Origin: Planococcus salinarum
Lineage (GTDB): Bacteria > Bacillota > Bacilli > Bacillales_A > Planococcaceae
Direction of reading: 5' to 3'
Length of the DNA: 64,000 nucleotides
Assembly: GCF_007004625.1 (NCBI RefSeq)
Contig: NZ_VIFV01000010.1
Location: 1-64,000 of the forward strand
The position numbers and the translations under genes are program-made. Numbering within the stretch: the stretch's first letter is position 1; every line of letters starts with the position of its first letter. Shown in pieces: positions 45,526-54,303 of the stretch. The notes beneath the pieces are model-generated. The model had not been told where the DNA came from. It searched no databases and saw only the letters and a program-made list of their open reading frames with translations.

Positions 45526-46513
45526 CTTCTTTTTCGGGTTCTTTCTTTTCAGCGGGAAACAGCAGTGCAGATGCATATTCAGTCTCCACTGGCGGTAGGA
45601 TTCCATGCTGCTTCAGGAAATCCCTCACTGTTTTTTTGTATTCCAGCGGGTTTTCATTGAAAGACTGGGCGTGTCCGCCTTTTTCAAATAATTTCAATGC
45701 TTTCGGCCCGTGCTTCAGTCTGTGCATATCGATGCTCATTTCAGGAAGCACGAAGTCATCAGGCAGGCTGTGGATGAACAAAACGGGTTTGTTTATCGAT
45801 TTAACCGCATCGCGCGGCGTTACAGTGCTGATGTGATACCCTTCGCGCAGTTTCATGAAAACACCGGCAAGTTTTAATGCCAAAGGCGTTTTCATGGAGG
45901 TAGTGGTCTGCATGACATGCCGAATCTGCTCTGATATATCCGAATAGCCGCAATCGGAAATATAGAAAGCGGCGTCATCCCGCATCCCCGCATAAAGCAA
46001 AGTTGTTGCGGCGCCCATCGACTCTCCGTGAATGCCGAATACCAGCTCGGGTCCGATATGTTCCTTCAGCACGTCCACTACCACCTTGAGGTCCATCTTC
46101 TCGAAATGGCCAAAGCTGGTGGTTTTGCCGCCGGTGTCCCCATGGCGGCGGTGATCGTATACCACTGAGTTGAATCCGAGCTCTTCAAACATCCGTGCAT
46201 ATTTGAACGAATTGACTTTTGTTTCCGTCACCCCGTGGCAGATGACAGCATAGTATTTGGTATCATGCGGTTCAAGGAAAATAGCGTGGACTTTATAACC
46301 GTTTTCGGACTGGATCCAATGCTCTTCTTTATTTACATTGGCATACCATACTTCGTCATAGCGTTTGGCCGAGGTTTCGCGCTCCAGTATCAGATCTTCA
46401 TCCTTTTTCTTTACATACATAAGCCGGTTGCTTGCGATGATGCCAACCGCGGTTGCCCATAATGTGAAAATCCCTGAGACAGCGGCTGAGATTTGGAGGA
46501 TGCGTTTTCTCAT
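45515..46513 (-). CDS. Membrane-anchored alpha/beta hydrolase (YqkD/BAAT-like)
   Basis: 332 residues. N-terminal hydrophobic helix (about 8-27), then a serine hydrolase with oxyanion HGVTE, nucleophile elbow GESMGA (about 163-168), acid in HSLPDDFVLPE and His in KGGHAQSFN. Acid-rich KKEPEKEEKS tail. Substrate unknown. ATG at 46513 (minus) after AAGGAG, 13 bases downstream of mvaB, so likely cotranscribed with it. Confidence 0.85.
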   Translation of the reverse strand: MRKRILQISAAVSGIFTLWATAVGIIASNRLMYVKKKDEDLILERETSAKRYDEVWYANVNKEEHWIQSENGYKVHAIFLEPHDTKYYAVICHGVTETKVNSFKYARMFEELGFNSVVYDHRRHGDTGGKTTSFGHFEKMDLKVVVDVLKEHIGPELVFGIHGESMGAATTLLYAGMRDDAAFYISDCGYSDISEQIRHVMQTTTSMKTPLALKLAGVFMKLREGYHISTVTPRDAVKSINKPVLFIHSLPDDFVLPEMSIDMHRLKHGPKALKLFEKGGHAQSFNENPLEYKKTVRDFLKQHGILPPVETEYASALLFPAEKKEPEKEEKS

Positions 46514-46526
46514 GGCCAGTACTCCT

Positions 46527-47426
46527 TTACGCTCGGTTTTTGTATAGCGTATACATTCCCGTATTTATCGGATTTGACACATGCGGTTCTATTTTATCTA
46601 TCGCTTTATAAAGCTCTTCCAAATCAATCCCTGTCCGGATATCCATCCTGTGCAGCATATTTACGACATCTTCCGTTGCGACGTTGCCTGTGGCTCCGGG
46701 TGCAAACGGGCAGCCGCCAAGTCCGCCGGCTGATGTGTCAAAACGGTCGACACCTGCCTGCAGCGCAGCGAAAATATTTGCCAGCGCCATTTTTCTGGTG
46801 TCATGGAAATGGGCAGTAATCAATGTACCAGGGAATGTTTCTATCAATTGATGAAACAATCCATAGCTTTCGGCAGGATTTGCCATGCCGATTGTGTCAG
46901 CGACACTCAATTCATCGACACCCCAATCGACGAATTGACGGCATAGGCTGATGGTATCTTCCGGTTTGATTGCGCCCTCAAATGGACAATAAAATGCAGT
47001 TGAAATACAAGCCCTTATAAAGACATCGTCTTCTTTCAATTGCAGGATCAGTGGCTTTAACGCTTCCATGCTTTCTGCTGTAGATTTATTGATATTTTTC
47101 TTATTGAAAGAATCTGATACACCGACAAAAACAGCAAGTGCATCGGCACCGGCTTCACGGGCCGCGTTGATTCCGCGCTCATTGGGTGTCAGCACGAACT
47201 GGCGGCCGGCCTTTTTGGTTTCGGTTACGATTTCTTTTGAATCCCCCATCTGTGGCACCCATTTCGGTGATACAAAAGAGGTCAGTTCCATTTCTTCCAC
47301 CCCCGCAAGCTGAAGACCTGCGATGAATTGCAATTTATCTTCAGTTGTAACAAGCTGCTTTTCATTTTGCAGGCCGTCACGCGGTCCAACCTCGATAATC
47401 GTTACTTTTTTTGGTAAACTTAACAT
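46527..47426 (-). CDS. mvaB: Hydroxymethylglutaryl-CoA lyase
   Basis: Cleaves HMG-CoA to acetoacetate and acetyl-CoA, last step of leucine breakdown. 299-residue HMGL-like TIM barrel with EVGPRDGLQNE (catalytic Arg/Asp), HFHDTR and the signature GGLGGCPFAPGATGN containing the catalytic Cys. ATG at 47426 (minus) after GGGGGGAT. Divergent from an acetyl-CoA acetyltransferase gene 79 bases away; the rest of the leucine pathway is not nearby. Confidence 0.95.
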   Translation of the reverse strand: MLSLPKKVTIIEVGPRDGLQNEKQLVTTEDKLQFIAGLQLAGVEEMELTSFVSPKWVPQMGDSKEIVTETKKAGRQFVLTPNERGINAAREAGADALAVFVGVSDSFNKKNINKSTAESMEALKPLILQLKEDDVFIRACISTAFYCPFEGAIKPEDTISLCRQFVDWGVDELSVADTIGMANPAESYGLFHQLIETFPGTLITAHFHDTRKMALANIFAALQAGVDRFDTSAGGLGGCPFAPGATGNVATEDVVNMLHRMDIRTGIDLEELYKAIDKIEPHVSNPINTGMYTLYKNRA

Positions 47427-47505
47427 AGTATCCCCCCTGATTCCATTGTATCGATGCGGGGGATAAAAGAGCAACAGTTTCAATCAAACAAGGGGGAAAT
47501 GTAAA

Positions 47506-48690
47506 ATGTCACATGAAATCGTAATCGTAAGTGCAGTTCGAACAGCAGTAGGATCGTTTCAAGGGAGCCTGAAAGATGTACCCGCCACTCAATTGGGTGC
47601 AATTGTCATAAAGGAAGCGGTAAACCGAGCCGGACTGAAACCGGAACAAGTATCTGAAGTCATCATGGGGAACGTTCTGCAGGCAGGCTTGGGACAAAAT
47701 CCCGCGCGCCAGGCAGCCATCAATGCAGGCTTGCCGGAAACGGTTCCATCCATGACCATCAATAAGGTTTGCGGATCCGGCTTGAAGTCGATTCACCTTG
47801 CATATCAGGCGATTTTCGCCGGAGACGCTGAGATCGTGGTAGCAGGCGGCATGGAGAACATGAGCCGCGCACCTTACCTTCTTGAAAATGCACGCGACGG
47901 ATTCCGGATGGGTGACCAGAAAGTTGTCGACAGCATGATTTCAGATGGTTTGACGTGTGCCTTCAACGATTATCATATGGGCAATACGGCTGAAAACCTT
48001 TGCGACATGTACGGGATTTCGAGAGAAGAGCAGGATAAATTCTCTGCACGTTCACAGGCGCGCGCCGCAGCGGCAGTAGAAGCCGGCAAGTTCCAGGATG
48101 AAATCATTCCTGTGGAAATTCCTCAGCGCAAAGGGGATCCGATCATCTTTGCAGTTGATGAATATATCAAAGCTTCCTCCACGGAAGAAAAATTGGGCAA
48201 GCTGCGTCCGGCATTCAAAAAAGACGGCAGTGTCACAGCGGGCAATGCTTCCGGGATCAACGACGGCGCAGCGGCGGTGGTCGTGATGACAAAAGCGAAA
48301 GCGGACGAATTGGGGCTGACTCCGCTTGCGACAATCGCGGCAAACGGCAATGCGGGTGTGGATCCGGCGATTATGGGGATCGGACCGGTCCAAGCCGTGA
48401 AAAATGCATTGGCGAAAGCGCAAATGTCACTCGAAGACATCGAATTGATCGAAGCGAACGAAGCTTTTGCGGCACAGTCGATTGCAGTCGATCGTGAGTT
48501 GAAGTTCAATCACGATATCCTGAATGTCAACGGCGGCGCAATTGCAATCGGACATCCAATCGGGGCAAGCGGAACACGCATATTTGTTACCTTGCTGCAC
48601 GAAATGCAGAAACGTGACGCAAAAACAGGTTTGGCCACATTGTGCATTGGCGGCGGCCAGGGTGTGGCAACGATCGTCAAACGTCCGTAA
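47506..48690 (+). CDS. Acetyl-CoA acetyltransferase (thiolase)
   Basis: 394 residues. Nucleophile Cys89 in [11 protein letters not shown], His/Cys catalytic motifs [15 protein letters not shown] and CIGGGQG. Interconverts acetyl-CoA and acetoacetyl-CoA. Paired divergently with mvaB, together linking HMG-CoA to acetyl-CoA. ATG 47506 after AAGGGGGAAA. Separated from yqkK by 13 bases. Confidence 0.94.
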   Translation: MSHEIVIVSAVRTAVGSFQGSLKDVPATQLGAIVIKEAVNRAGLKPEQVSEVIMGNVLQAGLGQNPARQAAINAGLPETVPSMTINKVCGSGLKSIHLAYQAIFAGDAEIVVAGGMENMSRAPYLLENARDGFRMGDQKVVDSMISDGLTCAFNDYHMGNTAENLCDMYGISREEQDKFSARSQARAAAAVEAGKFQDEIIPVEIPQRKGDPIIFAVDEYIKASSTEEKLGKLRPAFKKDGSVTAGNASGINDGAAAVVVMTKAKADELGLTPLATIAANGNAGVDPAIMGIGPVQAVKNALAKAQMSLEDIELIEANEAFAAQSIAVDRELKFNHDILNVNGGAIAIGHPIGASGTRIFVTLLHEMQKRDAKTGLATLCIGGGQGVATIVKRP

Positions 48691-48703
48691 GGAGAGGATT
48701 TCA

Positions 48704-48913
48704 ATGGCAAAAAAAGAAGAACAGAACAATGGCTTATTCAATGAAGACGTCCTCGCGAAACTGAAAGACACCAAAAAAGCCTTGCAGGCCGAAGAGCAAG
48801 AGCGCAGGGAAGAGGAAGAGGCGAAACGCATTTTTGAGCGCAAACAGCGTGAGAAGAATATGTCCTTCGCCGAAATGTTGGATAAACACGATAATCAAGG
48901 CAGTAAATTTTAA
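48704..48913 (+). CDS. yqkK: Small charged protein, DUF3886/YqkK type
   Basis: 69 residues, about half Lys/Glu/Arg/Gln, predicted as one long helix (DTKKALQAEEQERREEEEAK), ending NMSFAEMLDKHDNQGSKF. Composition and the MSFAEM segment fit YqkK. ATG 48704 after AAGGAGAGG; the frame stays open upstream inside the thiolase gene but that part is not coding. Function unknown. Confidence 0.75.
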   Translation: MAKKEEQNNGLFNEDVLAKLKDTKKALQAEEQERREEEEAKRIFERKQREKNMSFAEMLDKHDNQGSKF

Positions 48914-48922
48914 GGAAAGAGC

Positions 48923-48956
48923 AACCCGGATATGCGAATGCATATCCGGGTTTTTC
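48923..48956 (+). terminator. Terminator after yqkK
   Basis: AACCCGGATATGC (48923-48935) / GCATATCCGGGTT (48940-48952) with T5. Confidence 0.92.
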
Positions 48957-48991
48957 TTGCTGTAAAAAAGTTTCTGACGGAATGATAGTTT

Positions 48992-49020
48992 TTGACTTGG
49001 GAGAGAGATTGGGTTACATT
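48992..49020 (+). promoter_or_regulatory. guaC promoter
   Basis: TTGACT (48992-48997), 17-base spacer, TACATT (49015-49020); PurBoxes begin five bases downstream. Confidence 0.5.
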
Positions 49021-49024
49021 ATAA

Positions 49025-49069
49025 ATTGGCGAACAATCAATGGTGATTTAAAATATAATGTTCGTATAT
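49025..49069 (+). promoter_or_regulatory. Pair of inverted PurR boxes at guaC
   Basis: ATTGGCGAACAAT (49025-49037) and, inverted, ATATACGAACATT (complement of 49057-49069) match the PurBox consensus AWWWCCGAACWWT at 11 and 12 of 13 positions. Paired, inverted boxes are the form bound by PurR; guaC belongs to the PurR regulon in B. subtilis. Confidence 0.7.
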
Positions 49070-49082
49070 AGGAGTGTTAATG

Positions 49083-50066
49083 ATGGAAAATGTATTTGAT
49101 TATGAAGATATTCAGTTAGTTCCTGCAAAAGCGATAGTAAACAGCCGGTCCGAATGTGACACGTCAGTGGTATTCGGAGGCCGCACTTTCAGGCTGCCGG
49201 TCGTCCCTGCCAATATGCAGACGATCATCGATGAAAAGACTGCCCTGTACCTTGCGGAAAATGATTATTTCTATATTCTCCATAGATTTAAACCTGAAGA
49301 ACGTATCAGCTTTATCAAAGACATGCACAGCCGCAATCTTTTTGCCTCCATCAGTGTAGGCGTCAAAGAAGAGGAATATATTTTTATAAACCAATTGGCG
49401 GAAGCAGGATTGACGCCGGAATACATTACCATCGATGTGGCACATGGACATTCCGATGCGGTCATCAATATGATCAAACATATCAAAAAGGTGGTGCCGC
49501 AAAGCTTCCTGATCGCCGGCAACGTCGGGACACCGGAAGCTGTCAGGGAGTTGGAGAATGCTGGTGCCGATGCCACGAAGGTCGGGATAGGACCGGGGAA
49601 AGTGTGCATTACAAAGATTAAAACCGGATTCGGTACCGGCGGATGGCAGCTGGCTGCGGTAAGGTTGTGTTCAAAAGCGGCAAGCAAGCCGATTATTGCT
49701 GATGGCGGAATCCGTACCCATGGCGATATTGCGAAATCCGTCCGCTTTGGTGCATCGATGGTGATGATCGGTTCCCTGTTTGCGGGACATGAAGAATCAC
49801 CGGGTGAAACTGTCGAACGCGATGGCGTATTGTATAAAGAATATTTCGGATCAGCTTCCGAATTTCAAAAAGGCGAAAAGAAAAATGTTGAAGGCAAAAA
49901 AATGTTTGTCGAATACAGAGGCGCATTGCAGGATACATTGACCGAAATGGAACAGGATCTGCAGTCGTCCATTTCCTATGCGGGCGGCGACAAACTGGAT
50001 GCCATCCGTCATGTGGATTATGTGATTGTGAAAAGTTCCATCTTCAATGGCGACAGAGTGTATTAA
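49083..50066 (+). CDS. guaC: GMP reductase
   Basis: NADPH-dependent deamination of GMP to IMP in purine salvage. 327-residue IMPDH/GMPR TIM barrel with catalytic Cys in GPGKVCITK, and [30 protein letters not shown]. It lacks CBS domains, as expected for GMPR. ATG 49083 ([12 protein letters not shown], the family start) after TAGGAGTG; ATG 49080 is the alternative. Confidence 0.97.
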   Translation: MENVFDYEDIQLVPAKAIVNSRSECDTSVVFGGRTFRLPVVPANMQTIIDEKTALYLAENDYFYILHRFKPEERISFIKDMHSRNLFASISVGVKEEEYIFINQLAEAGLTPEYITIDVAHGHSDAVINMIKHIKKVVPQSFLIAGNVGTPEAVRELENAGADATKVGIGPGKVCITKIKTGFGTGGWQLAAVRLCSKAASKPIIADGGIRTHGDIAKSVRFGASMVMIGSLFAGHEESPGETVERDGVLYKEYFGSASEFQKGEKKNVEGKKMFVEYRGALQDTLTEMEQDLQSSISYAGGDKLDAIRHVDYVIVKSSIFNGDRVY

Positions 50067-50104
50067 GAAACGTACAGAAGCGGCAATTTGAATCGAAGTC
50101 GCAA

Positions 50105-50150
50105 CAAAGCCGGCACCGAGAGCGAAACAAGGCTCTCGGCGCCGGCTTTT
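50105..50150. terminator. Bidirectional terminator, guaC / MurE-like gene
   Basis: AAAGCCGGC-ACCGAGAGC pairs with GCTCTCGGC-GCCGGCTTT, a near-perfect stem of about 17 bp between convergent genes. Confidence 0.9.
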
Positions 50151-50195
50151 AATATGTCTGTCATTTAATTGTATCCCAAAGTACGGAAACAGAAT

Positions 50196-51653
50196 TTATT
50201 CAGATTCTGCCAACTCCATCATATAGCGGACGGTTTCCTTGTCAGAGCCGGTCGGGAGCTGGAACTCATGGCTGTATTTTTCATGGCCCTTACCGGTGAT
50301 GACCACCCAGTCGCCTTCTGAACTTTCATTGATGGCTTTCTGAATGGCTGTTGTACGGTCCATCTCGACCGCCCCTTTATCATTTCCGTAACGATCAGCG
50401 AGCTCAGAAGATAACGTTTGCATCTCTTCAGCAGAAACCGAATTCAAGTCATCGGTCGTAAGGATGAAGTGGTCACTGAGCCGTGAACTGATTTCAATCA
50501 TTTCCTTGCGCTTGGTGGTGTCGCGGTCTCCGCGGAAGCCGAATATGTGGATGATCCTTTTTGCACCGGATTCTTTTGCTGTTGTCAGACAATGGTAAAC
50601 AGCATCAGGCGTATGGGCATAATCGACAATTACAACAGCGCCATTTGGAGTTTTTGAAGTTTCAAATCTTCCTTCCACCCCCTGGAAATTCTTAATGGTG
50701 CGGAGCGCATCCTCTTTCTCTACGCCTATAGAAGTCGCGGTTGCATAAGCCATTATGGAATTATACATATTGTGGATGCCGGCCATTGGTGAATGGATGA
50801 TGGTCTGTTCCGGATCTTCGAGATGGACAGTGGAATCCGCCATATCAAGGGAACGGATCCGCAACCGGCTGTCAGGTGTGCGCCCGATGCTGCAGACATT
50901 AAAGCCTCTCTGCAGGAGATTGCGGTTGAGTTTTGTGCCCCACTCATCGTCTATGTTGATAATTGCTGTGCCTGCGGGCTTCAGGTGATCGAACAGGATG
51001 GATTTGGCTGCGAAATAACTTTCCATCGAGCCGTGGTAATCGAGGTGTTCATGATGCAGATTGGTGAACAGACACACATCGAATTCGATTCCTTCAATTC
51101 TATGCTGCGTCAGGCCATGGGAAGAAACTTCCATGACCACGGCCGAATCATTGCTCAAAGACAGCAATTGCTGAAGAACAAGAGCGCTGGGAGTAGTATT
51201 TGCTGATTTGATGGAAGCTCCATTTACGATATTCTGAATGGTGCCCATCACAGCGCAGGAAATGCCATTCTGCTCCAGCAGATGCTTGATCAGATAACTT
51301 GTAGTTGTCTTGCCGTTCGTACCTGTAATGCCGATCATTATTTTTCGGCTGGCCGGATCCCCGTAAAAATTCTTGGCGAGAATCCCGAGTGCGATTCGGG
51401 TGTTTGCCACTTGCAGATAGGGAACAGGCAGCCCATCCATTTCTTGTTCACCAATAACCATTGAGGCTCCTTGTTCGATGGCATGTACGATATGATTATG
51501 GCCGTCTTCCTTGAAGCCCTTTATGGCAATGAAAATAAACCCCTCTTTGACCTCCTGGGAGCTGTCAGCTAAGCCTTGTATGCCAAGGTCAAATAAATTT
51601 TCTTCTATGCTGTTTTGGAGTGTCAGTCCTTGTAAAAGGTGAGTTAGTTTCAT
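50196..51653 (-). CDS. Stand-alone MurE-like Mur ligase
   Basis: 485 residues with all three Mur ligase domains: N-terminal uridine-nucleotide domain (ADSSQEVKEGFIFIAIKG), central ATPase with GTNGKTTT (about 110-117), SSHGLTQHR and the carboxylated-lysine region SYFAAKSILF, and C-terminal domain with EGRFE. The amino-acid-recognition loop, DNPR in meso-DAP enzymes, reads TTDDLNS, so it is not a DAP enzyme by this criterion; lysine or another substrate is possible. The usual murE lies in the division cluster, so this is probably a paralogue. ATG at 51653 (minus). The leader is about 200 nt. Confidence 0.85.
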   Translation of the reverse strand: MKLTHLLQGLTLQNSIEENLFDLGIQGLADSSQEVKEGFIFIAIKGFKEDGHNHIVHAIEQGASMVIGEQEMDGLPVPYLQVANTRIALGILAKNFYGDPASRKIMIGITGTNGKTTTSYLIKHLLEQNGISCAVMGTIQNIVNGASIKSANTTPSALVLQQLLSLSNDSAVVMEVSSHGLTQHRIEGIEFDVCLFTNLHHEHLDYHGSMESYFAAKSILFDHLKPAGTAIINIDDEWGTKLNRNLLQRGFNVCSIGRTPDSRLRIRSLDMADSTVHLEDPEQTIIHSPMAGIHNMYNSIMAYATATSIGVEKEDALRTIKNFQGVEGRFETSKTPNGAVVIVDYAHTPDAVYHCLTTAKESGAKRIIHIFGFRGDRDTTKRKEMIEISSRLSDHFILTTDDLNSVSAEEMQTLSSELADRYGNDKGAVEMDRTTAIQKAINESSEGDWVVITGKGHEKYSHEFQLPTGSDKETVRYMMELAESE

Positions 51654-51961
51654 TTATATGCTGACCTTTCTATCAGTGGATTTTGTCACTCAGCTTTTCT
51701 CAGGTGAGTTGAAGATATAAAGCTTGTATGTATAGATGTATACACGTCCTGACAGAAGATGAAGATTCCTATTAGTATTACACCACGCATCCCTCTGGAA
51801 ACCAAGTAACTTTAGAACTAGTGCTTTTCTATTTAACGGATAATTCTTACTATTCAGTCTATTATAACCGAAGCACAATTACAATTGAAAGCTGGTATTT
51901 TCTTCGTTTTTTCCTTTAAAATTGACCCCAGTGGAAAGGGGAGGCTATGAATCTCCCCATT
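51654..51961 (-). other. Gene-free leader region upstream of the MurE-like gene
   Basis: 308 bp. On the minus strand TATAAT (rc of 51870-51875) with TTCAAT 17 bases before it is a possible promoter, giving a leader of about 200 nt. Small hairpins are visible (for example CTCACCTGAGAAAAGCTGAG) but no riboswitch, T-box or open reading frame that I recognise. Confidence 0.35.
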
Positions 51962-52864
51962 TCAAGTCCGGTGCTGGGTATATTGGGATTTTTTTGTAAT
52001 CTTTTTTGCTGTATTGATCTTTTCGGTGGAAACGGCAATATGATAGGCGGCAATCGTTTCCCGGATCTGGTCGGGTGAACTGGCACCGGCGACAACGGAG
52101 GCTACAGCGTTGTGCTGTAGGACAGAATGGATAGCCAGGGCATTCAAATTACCTTCGATTGCCAATAAATCTGTCAGCACCTTTTGTAGTTCGTTGGAAT
52201 TGTAATCCATATAGCCGTCATGATTCTTTGCCCGTGCAAGGCCATCGGTCGTCAATAAACCTTTTGCGAAAGTGCCCCGTGTTACTACGGATCTTCCCGC
52301 ATCATCGATTCTGTCCAGAAGCTCTTCTGGCCGGCGGTCAAGAAGGCTGTATTGCATCATAATTGAAACGATGGCACTCCTTTCAAGGAAACGGTTGATG
52401 ACATTGGGGCGTATTGACGAGATGGCATATTCGCGGATCAGCCCCTCTTTTTTCAACGACTCGAAAGCTTCGATCGCTTCTTCTGACGAATCTGTGATCA
52501 TTCCTCCATGGAGCTGATATAAGTCGATCCAATCAGTATTCAGGCGTCGCAGGCTTTCATGGACTTGGGACACGATATAGGATTTTGACGGATTCCATTT
52601 TACTTCATCGGAATCCTCTTGCCATTGATTGCCTACTTTTGTCGCTAAGATGATATCTTTTCGCCGGTTGCCCAGCGAACGGCCGACAATTTCCTCGTTC
52701 ATTCCTTTGCCGTAGAGATCGGCCGTATCAAAATAATTGATGCCTCCGTCAAGCGCTTCATCGACGATGGCTTTTGCTTCTGGCAGATTGTTCGGCAAAG
52801 ACATGCAGCCGAGGGCGACTTCGCTTACTTCCAGTGAACTGTTGCCCAGTTGCTTGCGTTTCAT
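51962..52864 (-). CDS. yqkF: Aldo/keto reductase (YqkF)
   Basis: 300-residue NADPH-dependent TIM-barrel reductase with catalytic tetrad residues in NYFDTADLYG (Asp, Tyr), LATKVG (Lys) and LYQLHG (His). Physiological substrate unknown. ATG at 52864 (minus) lies 6 bases after GGGGTGA; GTG at 52873 is the alternative. Divergent from nudF, the yqkF-yqkG arrangement of B. subtilis. Confidence 0.93.
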   Translation of the reverse strand: MKRKQLGNSSLEVSEVALGCMSLPNNLPEAKAIVDEALDGGINYFDTADLYGKGMNEEIVGRSLGNRRKDIILATKVGNQWQEDSDEVKWNPSKSYIVSQVHESLRRLNTDWIDLYQLHGGMITDSSEEAIEAFESLKKEGLIREYAISSIRPNVINRFLERSAIVSIMMQYSLLDRRPEELLDRIDDAGRSVVTRGTFAKGLLTTDGLARAKNHDGYMDYNSNELQKVLTDLLAIEGNLNALAIHSVLQHNAVASVVAGASSPDQIRETIAAYHIAVSTEKINTAKKITKKSQYTQHRT

Positions 52865-52945
52865 CTGTTTCACCCCGTTTTAGAATGTTGTTCTTCCTAT
52901 GGTATACTTTGCGGTAGAAAAATCACAAACGAAAAGAGGCTCTTT

Positions 52946-53506
52946 ATGAAAAAATTCGAAGAAAAGACAATCAGTTCGGAGCGCATATACGAAGGGAAAA
53001 TCATTAACTTGAAAGTCGATGAAGTAAGTTTGCCAAACGGACATACCTCAAAACGCGAGTTGATCGAACATCCCGGTGCTGTTGCTATAGTCGCCATCAC
53101 CGCGGAGAAGAAGATAATAATGGTCGAACAATACCGTAAAGCACTTGAGCGTTCAATCATTGAAGTGCCGGCAGGAAAGCTCGAAAAGGGGGAAGACCCG
53201 GAAACTACGGCTATGCGGGAACTCGAGGAGGAAACGGGCTATACAGCGGCTTCACTCCAGCTGATCCAATCGTTTTCCACTTCTCCCGGCTTTGCGGACG
53301 AAGTGGTTCACTTATTTTTTGCTGAAGGGCTCAGTAAATCCCAATCAGGCGCTGTTACCGATGAAGATGAATTTGTCGAACTCATGGAAGTGACGGTGGA
53401 AGAAGCCGAGCAAATGATGCAGGATAACCGGATTTATGACGCGAAAACCGCTTTCGCCGTTCTGTGGGCAAAACAACGATTGTCAAATGAGAATCAGAGG
53501 GGTTAG
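52946..53506 (+). CDS. nudF: ADP-ribose pyrophosphatase (Nudix)
   Basis: Hydrolyses ADP-ribose to AMP and ribose-5-phosphate. 186 residues with the Nudix box G-x5-E-x7-REUxEExGU, seen as GKLEKGEDPETTAMRELEEE followed by TGY. ATG 52946 after AAAGAGG; longer in-frame starts overlap the divergent yqkF gene. Confidence 0.96.
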   Translation: MKKFEEKTISSERIYEGKIINLKVDEVSLPNGHTSKRELIEHPGAVAIVAITAEKKIIMVEQYRKALERSIIEVPAGKLEKGEDPETTAMRELEEETGYTAASLQLIQSFSTSPGFADEVVHLFFAEGLSKSQSGAVTDEDEFVELMEVTVEEAEQMMQDNRIYDAKTAFAVLWAKQRLSNENQRG

Positions 53507-53510
53507 CACA

Positions 53511-53525
53511 TTATAATCATTATAA
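53511..53525 (+). promoter_or_regulatory. PerR box upstream of fur
   Basis: TTATAATCATTATAA matches the 7-1-7 PerR consensus TTATAATNATTATAA at every position. It lies 20 bases upstream of the fur -35. fur is a PerR target in B. subtilis. Confidence 0.85.
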
Positions 53526-53545
53526 TTTAAACGCGGCGTGTATCC

Positions 53546-53575
53546 TTGTAATTGAGAACGGACCTTTGATATAAT
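53546..53575 (+). promoter_or_regulatory. fur promoter
   Basis: TTGTAA (53546-53551), 18-base spacer, TGATATAAT extended -10 (TATAAT at 53570-53575). Confidence 0.75.
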
Positions 53576-53601
53576 GAAAGCAGTTTGAGGGAGGGCGTCG
53601 C

Positions 53602-54066
53602 ATGGAAACCAGGATTGACCGGATTAAAAAGCAATTACACGCTGCGAGCTACAAGTTGACGCCACAGCGCGAAGCGACCGTACGAGTATTGCTAGACCAT
53701 GAAGAGGATCATCTGAGTGCAGAAGACGTCTATCTGTTAGTAAAGGATATTGCACCGGAAATCGGACTGGCAACAGTTTATCGGACCTTGGAGTTATTGA
53801 CTGAATTAAAAATTGTCGACAAAATAAATTTCGGTGACGGAGTCTCGCGTTTCGACCTCCGTCAAGAAGGCGCCGCCCATTTTCATCATCATCTCGTGTG
53901 CCTCGAATGCGGTGCAGTGGATGAAATACAGGAAGATTTGCTGGAAGATGTAGAAGGTGTAGTGGAAAAACGCTGGAATTTTCAAATTAAAGACCACCGT
54001 CTTACTTTCCATGGCATCTGCTGGCGCTGCCATGACCGCAGCTCACAAGATTCACCGGAAAAATGA
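53602..54066 (+). CDS. fur: Ferric uptake regulator Fur
   Basis: Iron-dependent repressor. 154 residues: winged-helix domain (YKLTPQREATVRVLL, ATVYRTLELL), His-rich metal region AHFHHHLVCLECG, and structural zinc cysteines CLEC and CWRC. It resembles Fur rather than PerR by synteny (nudF-fur-xerD). ATG 53602 after TGAGGGAGGG. Confidence 0.95.
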   Translation: METRIDRIKKQLHAASYKLTPQREATVRVLLDHEEDHLSAEDVYLLVKDIAPEIGLATVYRTLELLTELKIVDKINFGDGVSRFDLRQEGAAHFHHHLVCLECGAVDEIQEDLLEDVEGVVEKRWNFQIKDHRLTFHGICWRCHDRSSQDSPEK

Positions 54067-54079
54067 GGCGACAGAAAGT

Positions 54080-54106
54080 AACGGCCATTAATGGCCGTTT
54101 TTTTTG
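54080..54106 (+). terminator. Terminator after fur
   Basis: AACGGCCAT/ATGGCCGTT palindrome with T8. Confidence 0.9.
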
Positions 54107-54120
54107 TTTTTATTCAATTT

Positions 54121-54242
54121 GAATTAAAGAATCAGTTTTCATATATACTGCTTTGCGCCAAAGCCGGCGCCTGCAATGCAGACAGAGACAGGAGCACAAG
54201 TTTTGGGAAGTCGAACTGTTTTGCAGAATATCGGCTGCTGTA
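54121..54242 (+). repeat. Dispersed intergenic repeat, copy upstream of xerD
   Basis: Begins GAATTAAAGAATCAG and ends with TTTTGCAGAATATCGGCT (54219-54236). The 25-base end box (54216-54240) differs from that at 61772-61796 at only two positions. The interior is unrelated and contains GCGCCAAAGCCGGCGC-type hairpins. Fills most of the fur-xerD gap. Confidence 0.6.
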
Positions 54243-54303
54243 GATCATGAGTTCGGCTAATATAACTTCTATGACCAAGCAAACAACAAAGGAGGCGGAG
54301 AAG

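Noticed and set aside
47429-47465. Inverted repeat TATCCCCC...GGGGGATA between mvaB and the thiolase gene
   Set aside because: One arm is simply the mvaB ribosome site on the minus strand. The other could be chance, and no second copy was found to support an operator.
51760-51861. T-box-like or riboswitch-like features in the MurE-like gene leader
   Set aside because: A GGGATGCGTGG run is vaguely reminiscent of a T-box but the conserved core, specifier loop and antiterminator could not be assembled.
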